DNA of 64,000 bases from Flavobacteriaceae bacterium GSB9 (GTDB lineage: Bacteria > Bacteroidota > Bacteroidia > Flavobacteriales > Flavobacteriaceae): the NCBI GenBank assembly GCA_022749295.1, contig CP062007.1:868001-932000 (forward strand). The letters are read 5' to 3'. The notes beneath the pieces are model-generated. The model had not been told where the DNA came from. It saw only the letters and a program-made list of their open reading frames with translations, and searched no databases. A program made the position numbers and the translations under genes. Positions within the stretch are counted from its first letter, which is position 1, and the number at the start of each line of letters is the position of its first letter. This document shows positions 25,896 to 34,938 of this stretch, piece after piece.

Positions 25896-28808
25896 AGCTT
25901 CTCTTAAAATTGTTACAGGATGTTTAGCATCTCTATCGGTTCCATCCTTTATTTGGTGCCTACAACTCGTTCCGTTGGCCGCTATTATAGTATCGGGCGA
26001 AGCTTTTCTTACTGCAGGAAATAACGTTTGCTCGCCAACATTCATACTTACATCGTAATGCTCCTTTTCATATCCAAAACTTCCGGCCATGCCGCAACAG
26101 CCACTAGGAATAATGGTTACTTTATAATTTTTGGGAAGATTTAATGCCGAAAAACTAGAGAGTTGATTACTCAACGATTTTTGATGGCAATGCCCATGGA
26201 GTTTTATTATTTTTGCTTCGGTGGTGAATTGTTCGGGTGTAATGTTTCCCAATTCTATTTCATGCTGAATGAACTCTTCCATCAAAAAGCAATTTTTTGA
26301 TAAGGTTTCAGCCGAAGCTTTATCATCGGCAAGTTTTAAATATTCGTCCCTAAAGGTTAAAATAGCCGATGGCTCGATTCCCAAAAGCGGTGTATCTTCA
26401 GCAATCAAATCCTTAAAAATTGAAATGTTTTTATTGGCTACTGCTTTGGCCTGTTCCAATAACCCCTTTGATAAAAACGAGCGTCCGGATTCGGCATGAC
26501 CAATAATTTTAACCTTGTAGTTTAGTATGGTTAATAACTCTATAGCATCAACCCCAATAGGTGTGTCTAAATAATTTGTAAACTCATCATTAAACAGGTA
26601 CACAGTTTTGATGGTGTTATTTTTAGGCAAGTCTGAGCTTCTACTTTTGTATTCTTTACTTAAGCTTTTTTCAGAAATCAACGGTAAAGTTCTTTTTGGT
26701 GCTATTCCAAAACGTTTTTTTAAAAAGGACGACGTAGCACCGTTTGAAAACACAAAATTGGTAAGTTTTGGTAATATACTTCCTAACCTATTTACCTTGT
26801 TGTTATATGCGAATAACTTGGTGCGCAAGGACACCCCATTCGATTTTTGGTATTGATACAAAAACTCTGCCTTTAATGCAGCTACATCAACACTACTTGG
26901 GCACTCGCTAGCACAAGCCTTACAGCTTAAACACAAATCGAAAACCGTTTTTAATTCTTTATAATCAAATTTATTGGCTTTATCTGAATTGGTTAAAAAC
27001 TCACGCAAAGCATTGGCCCGGGCGCGTGTTGTGTCCTTTTCATTTCTTGTGGCGCGATAACTTGGGCACATGGTGCCTCCAAATTCAGGCAGCTTTCGGC
27101 AATCGCCAGAGCCGTTACATTTTTCGGCTTCCCTTAAAATACCGAGCGATTTTGAGAAATCCATAAGCGTTTCTACTTCTGGCTCTTTTCTGTCGGGTTG
27201 GTAACGCAAGGACTTATCCATAGGATAGGCATCAACAATTTTCCCAGGGTTAAAAATGTTGTTCGTATCAAAAGCCGTTTTTATTCGTTTTATTATGTCG
27301 TAATTCTCATTACCAATCATTAACGGAATAAACTCTGCTCGCACAATACCATCGCCATGTTCGCCACTCATGGAGCCATTATATTTTTTAACGAGATGTG
27401 CCACATCGGTCGTTATTTTTCTGAACAGAGCGACATCTTCAGACTTTTTTAAATTCAACGTGGGTCGTAAATGCAGTTCTCCAGCTCCAGCATGAGCATA
27501 ATAAATAGCGTCTTGATTATAGCCTTTCATCAACGCTGAAAATTCTGAAATATAATTGGCTAAATCTGGTAAGGCAACAGCTGTATCCTCTATACATGCG
27601 GCCGATTTTTTATCACCAATAATATTGCCTAAAAGCCCCAATCCAGCACTCCTTAAATTGTTAGCCTTATTTACATCATCGCCTACCAATTTTGGGTAAG
27701 CATAGCTTAAATTTGAAGCTTCGATATCTTTTATCAAACTTTCGGCCAAAGTAGTAACTTCGTCTAGTGTATTGGCACGAACTTCGCACATTAAAATGGC
27801 TTTGGGGTCATCAACTATAAATTGTCGGTTTTCGTATTGTGTTTTGTTTTGCATGGTGCAATCTAATATGGTTTTATCCATCATTTCGCAAGCATACAAA
27901 TTGTGGCTCATGGTGAGCGCTACAGCATTTAGGCATTTTTCAATACTCTCGAAATGTATGGCAACGACAATAGCTTCGGGAGGCGGCAATACATCTAATT
28001 TCAATGTAACTTGCGTGGTAAAGGCCAAGGTGCCCTCACTTCCCGAAAGTAGCTTACACATATTGAACTTTTCATCGGTTTTAGTGAATACTTCAGTATT
28101 AATTAGTTCGTCAATAGCATAACCTGTGTTTCTTCTGTGGATTTCTGGCTTTGGAAAATTGTCCCTGATTTGATTTTGAACGGCTTCTGATTCCAGTTCA
28201 GAATAAATCGTATAATAAATCTGCCCTTCAAGATTTTTTTGTTTTGTTTTTTGCTGAAAGGTTTCCGAGGTTAATTCGCCAAAAACAGCTTCGCTACCAT
28301 CACTCAAAATGGTTTGCATTTCAATAATCTTATCGCGCGTTACGCCGTACTGAATGGAAGTGGTTCCTGAAGAATTATTCCCTACCATTCCACCAATCAT
28401 ACACCGATTTGATGTTGATGTGTTGGGCCCAAAAAACAAGCCGTAAGGTTTTAGGTAATTATTTAGAGCATCGCGCACTACACCCGGCTGGACGGTAACT
28501 GTTTTTCTCTTTTCATCAAAACTTATAATCTTAGTAAAATATTTTGAGACATCAACAACAATACCTTCGCCAACGCATTGGCCCGCCAAAGAAGTGCCTG
28601 CCGTTCTAGGAATCAAGGACGTTTTATGTGTTGTTGCAAAAGCTATAAGCAACTTTAAATCTTCCTTATTTTTAGGATATGCAACGGCAAGTGGCAACTT
28701 TCTGTATACAGAAGCATCGGTGGCATAAATAGATTTTATTAAGTCATCAAAAAATAGTTCTCCAGTAAGATTTTTGCTTAGTTCCTGTAAGTGTGATGTT
28801 AACGTCAT
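25887..28808 (-). CDS. FAD-binding and (Fe-S)-binding oxidoreductase (GlcD/GlpC fusion, YdiJ-like)
   Basis: A 973-residue fusion. Residues about 40-270 are the FAD-binding PCMH domain (TSLIPRTAGTSLAGQCVGEG, MVGNNSSGTTSIQYGVTRD), followed by the FAD-oxidase C-terminal domain to about 540 (AHAGAGELHLRP, GEHGDGIVRAEF). Then come ferredoxin-like cysteines (CNGSGDC, GTMCPSY, CLSCKACASECPS) and a cysteine-rich CCG-type domain (HGHCHQKS, IPSGCCGMAGSFG). The architecture matches E. coli YdiJ, a D-2-hydroxyglutarate dehydrogenase, and D-lactate dehydrogenase relatives. It oxidises a D-2-hydroxyacid and passes electrons to an acceptor. The exact substrate is uncertain. Confidence 0.9.
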   Translation of the reverse strand: MTLTSHLQELSKNLTGELFFDDLIKSIYATDASVYRKLPLAVAYPKNKEDLKLLIAFATTHKTSLIPRTAGTSLAGQCVGEGIVVDVSKYFTKIISFDEKRKTVTVQPGVVRDALNNYLKPYGLFFGPNTSTSNRCMIGGMVGNNSSGTTSIQYGVTRDKIIEMQTILSDGSEAVFGELTSETFQQKTKQKNLEGQIYYTIYSELESEAVQNQIRDNFPKPEIHRRNTGYAIDELINTEVFTKTDEKFNMCKLLSGSEGTLAFTTQVTLKLDVLPPPEAIVVAIHFESIEKCLNAVALTMSHNLYACEMMDKTILDCTMQNKTQYENRQFIVDDPKAILMCEVRANTLDEVTTLAESLIKDIEASNLSYAYPKLVGDDVNKANNLRSAGLGLLGNIIGDKKSAACIEDTAVALPDLANYISEFSALMKGYNQDAIYYAHAGAGELHLRPTLNLKKSEDVALFRKITTDVAHLVKKYNGSMSGEHGDGIVRAEFIPLMIGNENYDIIKRIKTAFDTNNIFNPGKIVDAYPMDKSLRYQPDRKEPEVETLMDFSKSLGILREAEKCNGSGDCRKLPEFGGTMCPSYRATRNEKDTTRARANALREFLTNSDKANKFDYKELKTVFDLCLSCKACASECPSSVDVAALKAEFLYQYQKSNGVSLRTKLFAYNNKVNRLGSILPKLTNFVFSNGATSSFLKKRFGIAPKRTLPLISEKSLSKEYKSRSSDLPKNNTIKTVYLFNDEFTNYLDTPIGVDAIELLTILNYKVKIIGHAESGRSFLSKGLLEQAKAVANKNISIFKDLIAEDTPLLGIEPSAILTFRDEYLKLADDKASAETLSKNCFLMEEFIQHEIELGNITPEQFTTEAKIIKLHGHCHQKSLSNQLSSFSALNLPKNYKVTIIPSGCCGMAGSFGYEKEHYDVSMNVGEQTLFPAVRKASPDTIIAANGTSCRHQIKDGTDRDAKHPVTILREALA

Positions 28809-28900
28809 GAAACGGAGATATTGTTTATAAAATTATGTGGCATACAAATATAATTACAATATTGGCTTTATTTTTGTGAAATAACACTTTGAACAAAAAT

Positions 28901-28922
28901 GATCTTTTTATTCAAAAAGATC
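28901..28922. repeat. Perfect 9-bp inverted repeat in the leader of the barrel gene
   Basis: GATCTTTTT and AAAAAGATC flank four bases, 31 bases before the ATG at 28953. It may be a leader hairpin or an operator. Confidence 0.4.
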
Positions 28923-28952
28923 GTATATTTAATTAACAAAAACTTATACTTT

Positions 28953-29441
28953 ATGAAGAAATTATTTTTATTATCAGTTGCAGTATTTGGATTCGCTTTA
29001 ACATCGAATGCCCAAGATTTTTCGGAAAATGCCATTGGTTTACGTTTAGGTGACAGTGATGGGTTTGGAGCTGAAATTTCTTATCAACGTGCTTTAGGCG
29101 CCAACAATCGATTGGAAGTTGACTTAGGGCTTAGAAGTGGAAATGGCTACGATGGTTTTAAACTTGCGGGTATCTACCAGTGGGTTTGGCTATTGGATGG
29201 CGACTTTAATTGGTACGCTGGTGTTGGTGGCGGTTTAGGTTCTTACAGCTTTGATCGCGATTTTGTCGGGTATGATGATAATAGCGAAACCTTTATTTTT
29301 GCTGCTGGAGACATTGGAATTGAATATAATTTCAACATTCCGCTTCAAATTTCTATCGATGCCAGACCTGAATTTGGTTTTGGAGATTATAGAGATGACC
29401 TAGATTTTGATGTCGCGCTTGGTATTCGTTACCAATTTTAA
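28953..29441 (+). CDS. Small outer-membrane beta-barrel protein
   Basis: The ATG at 28953 gives a typical signal peptide (KLFLLSVAVFGFALTSNAQ); the frame is open for 18 more codons upstream but without a sensible start. The mature 142 residues alternate as beta strands with aromatic girdles (YQWVWLLDGDFNWYAGVGGGLG, FIFAAGDIGIEYNFN) and end in phenylalanine (ALGIRYQF), the C-terminal signal for BAM insertion. Eight strands are likely, as in OmpA/OmpW-size proteins. A clear terminator follows. Its function is unknown. Confidence 0.8.
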   Translation: MKKLFLLSVAVFGFALTSNAQDFSENAIGLRLGDSDGFGAEISYQRALGANNRLEVDLGLRSGNGYDGFKLAGIYQWVWLLDGDFNWYAGVGGGLGSYSFDRDFVGYDDNSETFIFAAGDIGIEYNFNIPLQISIDARPEFGFGDYRDDLDFDVALGIRYQF

Positions 29442-29464
29442 AACAATATAATTACTAAAAAAAA

Positions 29465-29487
29465 GCACCCATTTTGGGTGCTTTTTT
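29465..29487 (+). terminator. Terminator after the barrel gene
   Basis: GCACCCA-TTT-TGGGTGC hairpin followed by T6; A-tract on the other side. Confidence 0.85.
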
Positions 29488-29511
29488 GTTATGTTTAAAA
29501 CAATATCTTTA

Positions 29512-29703
29512 TTAAACAAACAACATGCGATCATCGTAATTCTTAACTTGACCATAGTAGGTTCGTCTTCGCTCATGCAGGGTTTGAATTGGCAAACCAA
29601 AAACATAGCGTTTTATGGAAGTGATTCGCGTTGTTAATTCTCCCATTTTAAGGGTATATCGTTTTTCATACTTTGTATTTCTTTTTATATATAGTAATTT
29701 CAT
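29512..29703 (-). CDS. Small basic hypothetical protein (63 residues)
   Basis: An ATG-started frame of 63 codons with very high lysine, arginine and tyrosine content (LLYIKRNTKYEKRYTLK, then TRITSIKRYVFGLPIQTLHE and RRTYYGQVKNYDDRMLFV). It resembles short uncharacterised flavobacterial proteins sharing a YxFGxPxxTLHxxRxTYYGxVKxC pattern, although here the usual cysteine is replaced. No signal peptide is seen. The recognition comes from memory of the pattern, not from a search. Confidence 0.5.
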   Translation of the reverse strand: MKLLYIKRNTKYEKRYTLKMGELTTRITSIKRYVFGLPIQTLHERRRTYYGQVKNYDDRMLFV

Positions 29704-29735
29704 GTATTTTCTTTTGTTAGGGTTTGAATATAGGC

Positions 29736-30176
29736 TTAAGGTCGTTCTAACCTCATCTCAATATTTCTTGGCTTAAACCCTTTATCCTTAAATAAATTTA
29801 TGGCAGGGTTGTCTTGATTTATATGTATGGCAATGTCCCCTTTACAATACTTAATGGTGTGTTCTATTAATTTTCTGCCCAAGCCTTTTCCTCTGTGCTC
29901 TTTTTTTACGGCCACGTAAACCAAAATGTTTTCAGAAAGGTATTCGTTCATTCCCGTTCTATTGACCACTACTGCGCCAAGAACTTCATCTTTTTCTTCC
30001 AAAACAAATACGTAGCCACCCAAACCAGGCGTTTCTTTGGCTGCGTACATTAAAGATTTTCTTATTGCGCTTTTAGAATCTCTAAACTTGTCAAAATTTT
30101 GAAACAAAAAGTTGGTAACACGATTTATGTCAATAATTGATAGCCTTGAAAAAGCATCATAGGTTTTAATTGTCAT
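29736..30176 (-). CDS. GNAT family N-acetyltransferase
   Basis: A 146-residue GNAT. Motif A for acetyl-CoA binding is clear (VYVAVKKEHRGKGLGRKLIEH), followed by motif B (IAIHINQDNPAINLFKDKGF). It transfers an acetyl group from acetyl-CoA to an amine; the acceptor is not predictable. It sits alone between the small basic gene and the yajC operon. Confidence 0.9.
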   Translation of the reverse strand: MTIKTYDAFSRLSIIDINRVTNFLFQNFDKFRDSKSAIRKSLMYAAKETPGLGGYVFVLEEKDEVLGAVVVNRTGMNEYLSENILVYVAVKKEHRGKGLGRKLIEHTIKYCKGDIAIHINQDNPAINLFKDKGFKPRNIEMRLERP

Positions 30177-30540
30177 GTAAAATATTTATTGTCAGCCTAA
30201 TTAAAAAGGATGAAATTAGGGTAAACTTAAATGAATAGGGTGAAACTAATTTAAGCACTAAAAATATAGCGCACAGCCAGAAAAGCAATTTCTGTTTATA
30301 TTAAAATTTTTGATGGAGGAGGTATAAATTTTTCGGACTGGTTTCTGAACACCAAATAATTAAAATTGAAGACCCTATAATTTTGTTTTTTTTGAATTCC
30401 TTTACCCATGTTTTGCAAAATTACGAAAACACCACTCCAATAGCAAATTAGAGGCTTTATTATAATCATAAAACTATGTTAAACAACATAAGGGCTTCCT
30501 TAAAAAGAAAGCCCTTATTTGTATAAAAAATACGTTTATT
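30177..30540. other. Intergenic region between GNAT gene and yajC
   Basis: AT-rich and without a convincing frame. It holds the yajC-side terminator at 30488-30518 and, on the plus strand, an isolated TAATTTTG (30378-30385) that fits the -7 box and could drive a short RNA ending at that terminator. No other structure was seen. Confidence 0.4.
30488..30518 (-). terminator. Terminator after yajC
   Basis: A perfect ten-base stem, ATAAGGGCTT with AAGCCCTTAT, and an 11-base loop. It sits 23 bases after the yajC stop. The T-run is poor on either strand. Confidence 0.55.
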
Positions 30541-30840
30541 TTATTTTGCCGGTTTGGCTGGTGCATTAAGTTTGTTGCTCATTTCCATCGAAATAGCAGA
30601 TTTATCAAACTTAAGTTTTCCTGCTAAAGTTTCAATAATGCAACTGTTGTCTTTATCGTTTAAGTCTGCAATCTTTCCATGCAAGCCACTTTTGGTAACC
30701 ACTTTGTCACCACGTTTTAACTCTGCAGCAAATTTCTTTTCTTTTTTTGCACGTTTCATTTGCGGTGCAATCATAAAGAAATATACCACAACAAACATTA
30801 ATATTATCGGTAGAAAACCACCTATTCCTCCTTCTCCCAT
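30541..30840 (-). CDS. yajC: Preprotein translocase subunit YajC
   Basis: A 99-residue protein with one membrane segment (PIILMFVVVYFFMIAPQMKR) and the YajC cytoplasmic domain (LKRGDKVVTKSGLHGKIADL). It belongs to the SecDF-YajC complex that assists SecYEG-dependent export. It is last in a run with nusB and the DUF1573 lipoprotein, 14 bases after the latter, and a hairpin terminator follows. Confidence 0.93.
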   Translation of the reverse strand: MGEGGIGGFLPIILMFVVVYFFMIAPQMKRAKKEKKFAAELKRGDKVVTKSGLHGKIADLNDKDNSCIIETLAGKLKFDKSAISMEMSNKLNAPAKPAK

Positions 30841-30854
30841 TTGTTTAAATTTAA

Positions 30855-31331
30855 TTAGTGAGCAGCAGCTGCTGTTGCCTTGTTTGGATCTGGTTTTACA
30901 AACGCTGTTATTTTTACAATTTCGCTTCCCTTTTCGGTGTTTGCAGTAACTGTAATAGTTTTTGTCACTTTGTTAGATCCACTTCCGTTAAACTTTACAG
31001 TAAATTTCCCAGAATCTCCTGGTGCCAACGGTTCTCTACTCCAATCTTGTGGCACAGTACATCCGCATGAACTTTTAATATCTGTAATTACCAAAGGAGC
31101 ATCTCCTGTATTAGTGTAACTAAACTCGGTTTGTACCGGTGTTTTGGCTTCTATTTCTCCAAAATCATGCTCGGTCTTGTCAAATTCAATAACTGGAAAT
31201 TTTGATGCAACAGCATCTCTTTCTGCAGCGGCAGTCACATTGCTCTCTTCTATTTTTTTAGCGGCATTTTCTTTACAAGAAGTAAAAGCCACCAAACATA
31301 AGGCACTTAGGCTTAAAATTATTTTTTTCAT
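30855..31331 (-). CDS. DUF1573 domain lipoprotein
   Basis: The start at 31331 yields a lipoprotein signal (IILSLSALCLVAFTSC); an ATG three codons upstream (31340) is an equal possibility. After a linker comes the DUF1573 immunoglobulin-like domain (FPVIEFDKTEHDFGEIEAKTP, FSYTNTGDAPLVITDIKSSCGCTVPQDWS, LAPGDSGKFTVKF). The SSCGCT motif is characteristic. Its function is unknown; it occurs in many copies in Bacteroidota and in flavobacteria is often beside yajC. It probably faces the periplasm. Confidence 0.88.
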   Translation of the reverse strand: MKKIILSLSALCLVAFTSCKENAAKKIEESNVTAAAERDAVASKFPVIEFDKTEHDFGEIEAKTPVQTEFSYTNTGDAPLVITDIKSSCGCTVPQDWSREPLAPGDSGKFTVKFNGSGSNKVTKTITVTANTEKGSEIVKITAFVKPDPNKATAAAAH

Positions 31332-31411
31332 AATAGACATATTAGTTTTAAGGTGAACAAAAATAGCAATTATTTAACCGATTAAAAATTTTTCAGGCTT
31401 TCTTAACAAAA

Positions 31412-32356
31412 TTACATAAGCCCACGGCCAACTTTATTCAAAACTCCCGATGTTTCATATTCTTTTACCAATTTATCCAGAATACCGTTAATGAATATAC
31501 TGCTTTTTGGCGTTGAGTATTCTTTTGAAATTTCTAAATATTCGTTAATGGTTACTTTTACTGGAATTGAAGGGAAGTTTTTAAGTTCGCAAATAGCCAT
31601 TTGTAACAAGGTATAATCTATAGCCGCAATACGGTCTGCATCCCAGTTTTTGGTTTTGGTTTCTATTTCCTTGTTTATAGCCGAGCGGTTTAACAATGTT
31701 TTTTTAAAAAGCTCTATGGCATAGCGCTTGTCTTCAATATCTTTATAAAGTTTTGGGGTAAAGTAATTATCAGCCACCTTAGGCTTTGCCTTTCTTAAAA
31801 GTTTTAAAATAGTGGTGTTTACTGTAGGCAAATCATCTAACCAAGTAAGGTTCTTGTCCTCTAAATAATCGTAAAGTTTATCGTTTGGAGCAATGACTTC
31901 TTTAAAAATATCGACAATAAATTCCTTGTCTTCTTTAAAATTAGACACCCTTGTTTTCATGTATTCTTTATACAAATCACTAGAAACAACAGCTTTAAAG
32001 ATTACCTCAACATACTCATCATCCATATCCCAGTAATTTGTGTTATGCGCTTTAAAAGCTTCTTTAAGCTGCTCATTTTCTAACAACAAGTTTAAAACTT
32101 CGTTGTTAACAAACTTACGGTTGGGGTTGCGGTCTTCTTCTGTTGCTAAATGCTTTTTTTGTTTTTTTTCTAAATCGGTTTCAGCCTTTTTCTGTACTTC
32201 GACCAACAACGAAATCAACAACAAATACAAATTGTACATATTGTCTACACTAAAGAGCAAAAACTTTTGGTCTTTACTAAAATCATCACTTTCACTACCC
32301 TTAAAGGCATAAAGCGTTTGCATTACTTTTACACGAATATGTCGCCTGCTCAACAT
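31412..32356 (-). CDS. nusB: Transcription antitermination protein NusB (long Bacteroidota form)
   Basis: The N-terminal SRRHIRVKVMQTLYAF and the C-terminal NusB domain (NWDADRIAAIDYTLLQMAICEL, VTINEYLEISKEYSTPKSSIFINGILDKL) are clear. The 314-residue chain is about twice the E. coli length because of an inserted helical region, normal for this phylum. NusB binds boxA with S10 (NusE) to support rRNA transcription. It is first in the run nusB-DUF1573-yajC. Two adjacent ATGs occur; the second is used here. Confidence 0.93.
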   Translation of the reverse strand: MLSRRHIRVKVMQTLYAFKGSESDDFSKDQKFLLFSVDNMYNLYLLLISLLVEVQKKAETDLEKKQKKHLATEEDRNPNRKFVNNEVLNLLLENEQLKEAFKAHNTNYWDMDDEYVEVIFKAVVSSDLYKEYMKTRVSNFKEDKEFIVDIFKEVIAPNDKLYDYLEDKNLTWLDDLPTVNTTILKLLRKAKPKVADNYFTPKLYKDIEDKRYAIELFKKTLLNRSAINKEIETKTKNWDADRIAAIDYTLLQMAICELKNFPSIPVKVTINEYLEISKEYSTPKSSIFINGILDKLVKEYETSGVLNKVGRGLM

Positions 32357-32502
32357 CATTACAAAGAACTCTTTTTAAAAGATGAAAATATATCTCGGTT
32401 TCACGCGGCAAAAATAAGACTATATTTAAAAACCACATACTTTTAATTTACTTTAATTCCTTTTAAGGTTTAAACTATTTTTAACACTTCGCTTAACAGA
32501 GC

Positions 32503-32518
32503 AGTAATGCTTATTACT
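32503..32518. promoter_or_regulatory. GTAAT-N4-ATTAC palindrome before the ABC exporter gene
   Basis: AGTAAT-GCTT-ATTACT is a perfect six-base inverted repeat with a four-base spacer, the same core as the cydAB palindrome. It is centred about 18 bases before the -7 box, so it would overlap the -33 region. Confidence 0.35.
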
Positions 32519-32528
32519 ATTTTAACCC

Positions 32529-32536
32529 TATATTTG
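32529..32536 (+). promoter_or_regulatory. -7 promoter box of the ABC exporter gene
   Basis: TATATTTG matches TAnnTTTG and lies 22 bases before the ATG at 32559. Confidence 0.55.
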
Positions 32537-32558
32537 CCTTTCTATCTTTATATCCATA

Positions 32559-34316
32559 ATGAAAGAACTACAGCACTTAAACAAATACTTTTTTAAGTAC
32601 AAAACACACCTTATTTTAGGTATTATAATAACCATTGTTGCCCGTATATTTTTGTTGTTTACACCAAGATATGTTAAGCAAATATTTATTGTTATTGAAA
32701 ACTACATGGATGGCGGTGTAAGCAAAGCCACGATAAAGGCAGAACTTACCGAAGTGATATTGTACATTATTGGAGCTGCAATTATTGGAGGCATACTTAC
32801 CTTTTTCATGAGACAAACCATTATTAATGTATCACGCTATATTGAGTTTGATTTAAAAAATGAAGTTTATGAACAATACCAAAAACTATCGCTCAATTTT
32901 TACAAAAAAAACAGAACGGGCGATTTAATAAACCGCATTACCGAAGACGTTGGCCGCGTACGTATGTATTTTGGCCCCGCACTTATGTACAGCATTAATA
33001 CCTTTACATTATTTACCATTGTTATCATATATATGGTAAATGCATCGCCAAAACTAACATTGTACACGATTGTACCCCTACCCATACTATCGGTTATCAT
33101 TTACAAACTAAGTCGAGAAATACACAAGCGTAGTACAATCGTTCAGGAATACCTGTCCAAACTTTCTACGTTTACCCAAGAATCATTTAGTGGGATTTCG
33201 GTTATAAAAGCCTATGGCATAGAACCACAAACCTCTGTCAACTTTAAAATGCTTGCCGAAGGCAGTAAGGAAAAACAAATTCATTTAACACAAGTGCAAG
33301 CTTGGTTTTTTCCTATCATGATTTTGCTTATTGGCACAAGTAACCTCATGGTTATTTACATTGGTGGCATGCAATATATAAATGGTGAAATTGAAAGCAT
33401 TGGAACCATAGCTGAATTCATCATATATGTAAATATGCTTACATGGCCGGTAGCAACAGTAGGTTGGGTTACTTCGATTGTACAGCAGGCAGAAGCATCG
33501 CAGAAACGAATCAATGAATTTTTAAAAATTGAACCAGAGATTAAAAACACTGTTGAAACAGAAACCGAAATTAACGGCAATATTACCTTTAAAGACGTTT
33601 ATTTTACTTATGACGACACCAACATCCAAGCATTACAAGGCGTAAGTTTCAATATTAAAGAAGGTGAAACATTGGCCATTTTAGGAAAAACTGGCTCTGG
33701 AAAATCTACTATTTTAGATCTAATTGGCAGGCTTTACGATATTGAAAAAGGCCAAATAACCATTGGCGACATTAATATAGACCAACACCATTTAACATCG
33801 TTGCGAAATAGTATTGGATATGTACCCCAAGATGCGTTTTTGTTTTCAGATACTATTAAGAACAATATCAAATTCGGAAAACAAGAAGCTACCGATCAAG
33901 AGGTTATTGAAGCTGCGAAAAATGCTCAAGTTCATAAAAACATCATAAAGTTTAACAAAGGCTACGATACTGTTTTGGGCGAACGCGGCATTACCCTTTC
34001 TGGCGGGCAAAAACAACGGGTTTCTATTGCACGTGCCATTATCAAATCACCAAAAATTCTGTTGTTCGACGATTGCCTTTCTGCTGTAGATACCGAAACT
34101 GAAGAAAAAATATTAAAAACACTCGGTAAAATTTCGAGAGGTAAAACATCGGTCATTGTAAGTCACCGGGTGTCTTCAGCTAAAAATGCCGATAAAATAA
34201 TTGTTCTCGATAACGGTAAAATTATTCAGGAAGGCACACACGAAATACTTATAAATCAAGAAGGGTATTACAAAAGCCTCTACTTAAAACAATTAAGTGA
34301 AACAACTGAAGATTAG
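32559..34316 (+). CDS. ABC transporter, fused permease and ATP-binding (type IV exporter)
   Basis: A 585-residue half-transporter. Six membrane helices fill about residues 15-310; the nucleotide-binding domain follows with Walker A (LGKTGSGKST), Q-loop (GYVPQDAFLFSD), signature (LSGGQKQRVSIARAI), Walker B (KILLFDDCLSAVD) and H-loop (SVIVSHRVSS). The Walker B ends in D-D, not D-E: the usual catalytic glutamate is an aspartate, as in some heterodimeric exporters. The chain probably works as a homodimer or with an unseen partner, exporting a lipid or drug-like substrate. The substrate is unknown. Confidence 0.9.
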   Translation: MKELQHLNKYFFKYKTHLILGIIITIVARIFLLFTPRYVKQIFIVIENYMDGGVSKATIKAELTEVILYIIGAAIIGGILTFFMRQTIINVSRYIEFDLKNEVYEQYQKLSLNFYKKNRTGDLINRITEDVGRVRMYFGPALMYSINTFTLFTIVIIYMVNASPKLTLYTIVPLPILSVIIYKLSREIHKRSTIVQEYLSKLSTFTQESFSGISVIKAYGIEPQTSVNFKMLAEGSKEKQIHLTQVQAWFFPIMILLIGTSNLMVIYIGGMQYINGEIESIGTIAEFIIYVNMLTWPVATVGWVTSIVQQAEASQKRINEFLKIEPEIKNTVETETEINGNITFKDVYFTYDDTNIQALQGVSFNIKEGETLAILGKTGSGKSTILDLIGRLYDIEKGQITIGDINIDQHHLTSLRNSIGYVPQDAFLFSDTIKNNIKFGKQEATDQEVIEAAKNAQVHKNIIKFNKGYDTVLGERGITLSGGQKQRVSIARAIIKSPKILLFDDCLSAVDTETEEKILKTLGKISRGKTSVIVSHRVSSAKNADKIIVLDNGKIIQEGTHEILINQEGYYKSLYLKQLSETTED

Positions 34317-34477
34317 CCTATTAAAAATTAGAAGTAACAAACGAAAACTCTATTTTTTTCAATAAAATTTATCAAAATCAGAGACTTTAAAAAGAAACTT
34401 TAAAAAATGTTGGTTAGTATCTGTTTTTTTTAGATTTTTGATACACCATTGATTTCTAAACAAAATTTAAATACACA

Positions 34478-34864
34478 ATGAATAACAACGGTATGATGGA
34501 GAAAGAGGAAATTTTTTCGAAAGTATTAAGAGCAGGAAGACGCACCTATTTTTTTGACGTAAGGGCTACAAAGGCAGAAGATTATTACTTGACGATAACC
34601 GAAAGCAAAAAATTTACTAATGACGATGGGTCGTTTTATTACAAAAAACATAAAATATACATCTACAAAGAAGATTTTGATGAGTTTAAAGAAATTCTAG
34701 CTGAAACTACAGATTATATCATACGAGAAAAAGGTAACGAAGTTATTAGCGAACGTCACCAAAAAGACTTCAAAAAAGAATACAACAACAACAACGAACG
34801 TGTTACCGAAGATCAACTGAAAAGCACTGATAGTTTCACAGATATTGACTTTGAAGATATTTAA
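34478..34864 (+). CDS. DUF3276 (PUR-like) nucleic-acid-binding protein
   Basis: A 128-residue member of the Bacteroidota DUF3276 family: KEEIFSKVLRAGRRTYFFDVRATKAEDYYLTITESKKF is followed by KHKIYIYKEDFDEFKEIL and a polar, asparagine-rich tail. The fold is related to the PUR-alpha Whirly domain, which binds single-stranded nucleic acid; the role in bacteria is unclear. It is cytoplasmic. It ends in a strong bidirectional terminator. Confidence 0.9.
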   Translation: MNNNGMMEKEEIFSKVLRAGRRTYFFDVRATKAEDYYLTITESKKFTNDDGSFYYKKHKIYIYKEDFDEFKEILAETTDYIIREKGNEVISERHQKDFKKEYNNNNERVTEDQLKSTDSFTDIDFEDI

Positions 34865-34890
34865 ACCTCTTTCTATCATAAAACATAAAA

Positions 34891-34928
34891 AAACCGTAAC
34901 ACTTAACATTAAATGTTACGGTTTTTTT
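34891..34928. terminator. Bidirectional terminator between DUF3276 and CsaA-like genes
   Basis: AACCGTAACA and TGTTACGGTT form a ten-base stem flanked by A and T tracts, between convergent genes. Confidence 0.9.
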
Positions 34929-34938
34929 TATGCGCTTA

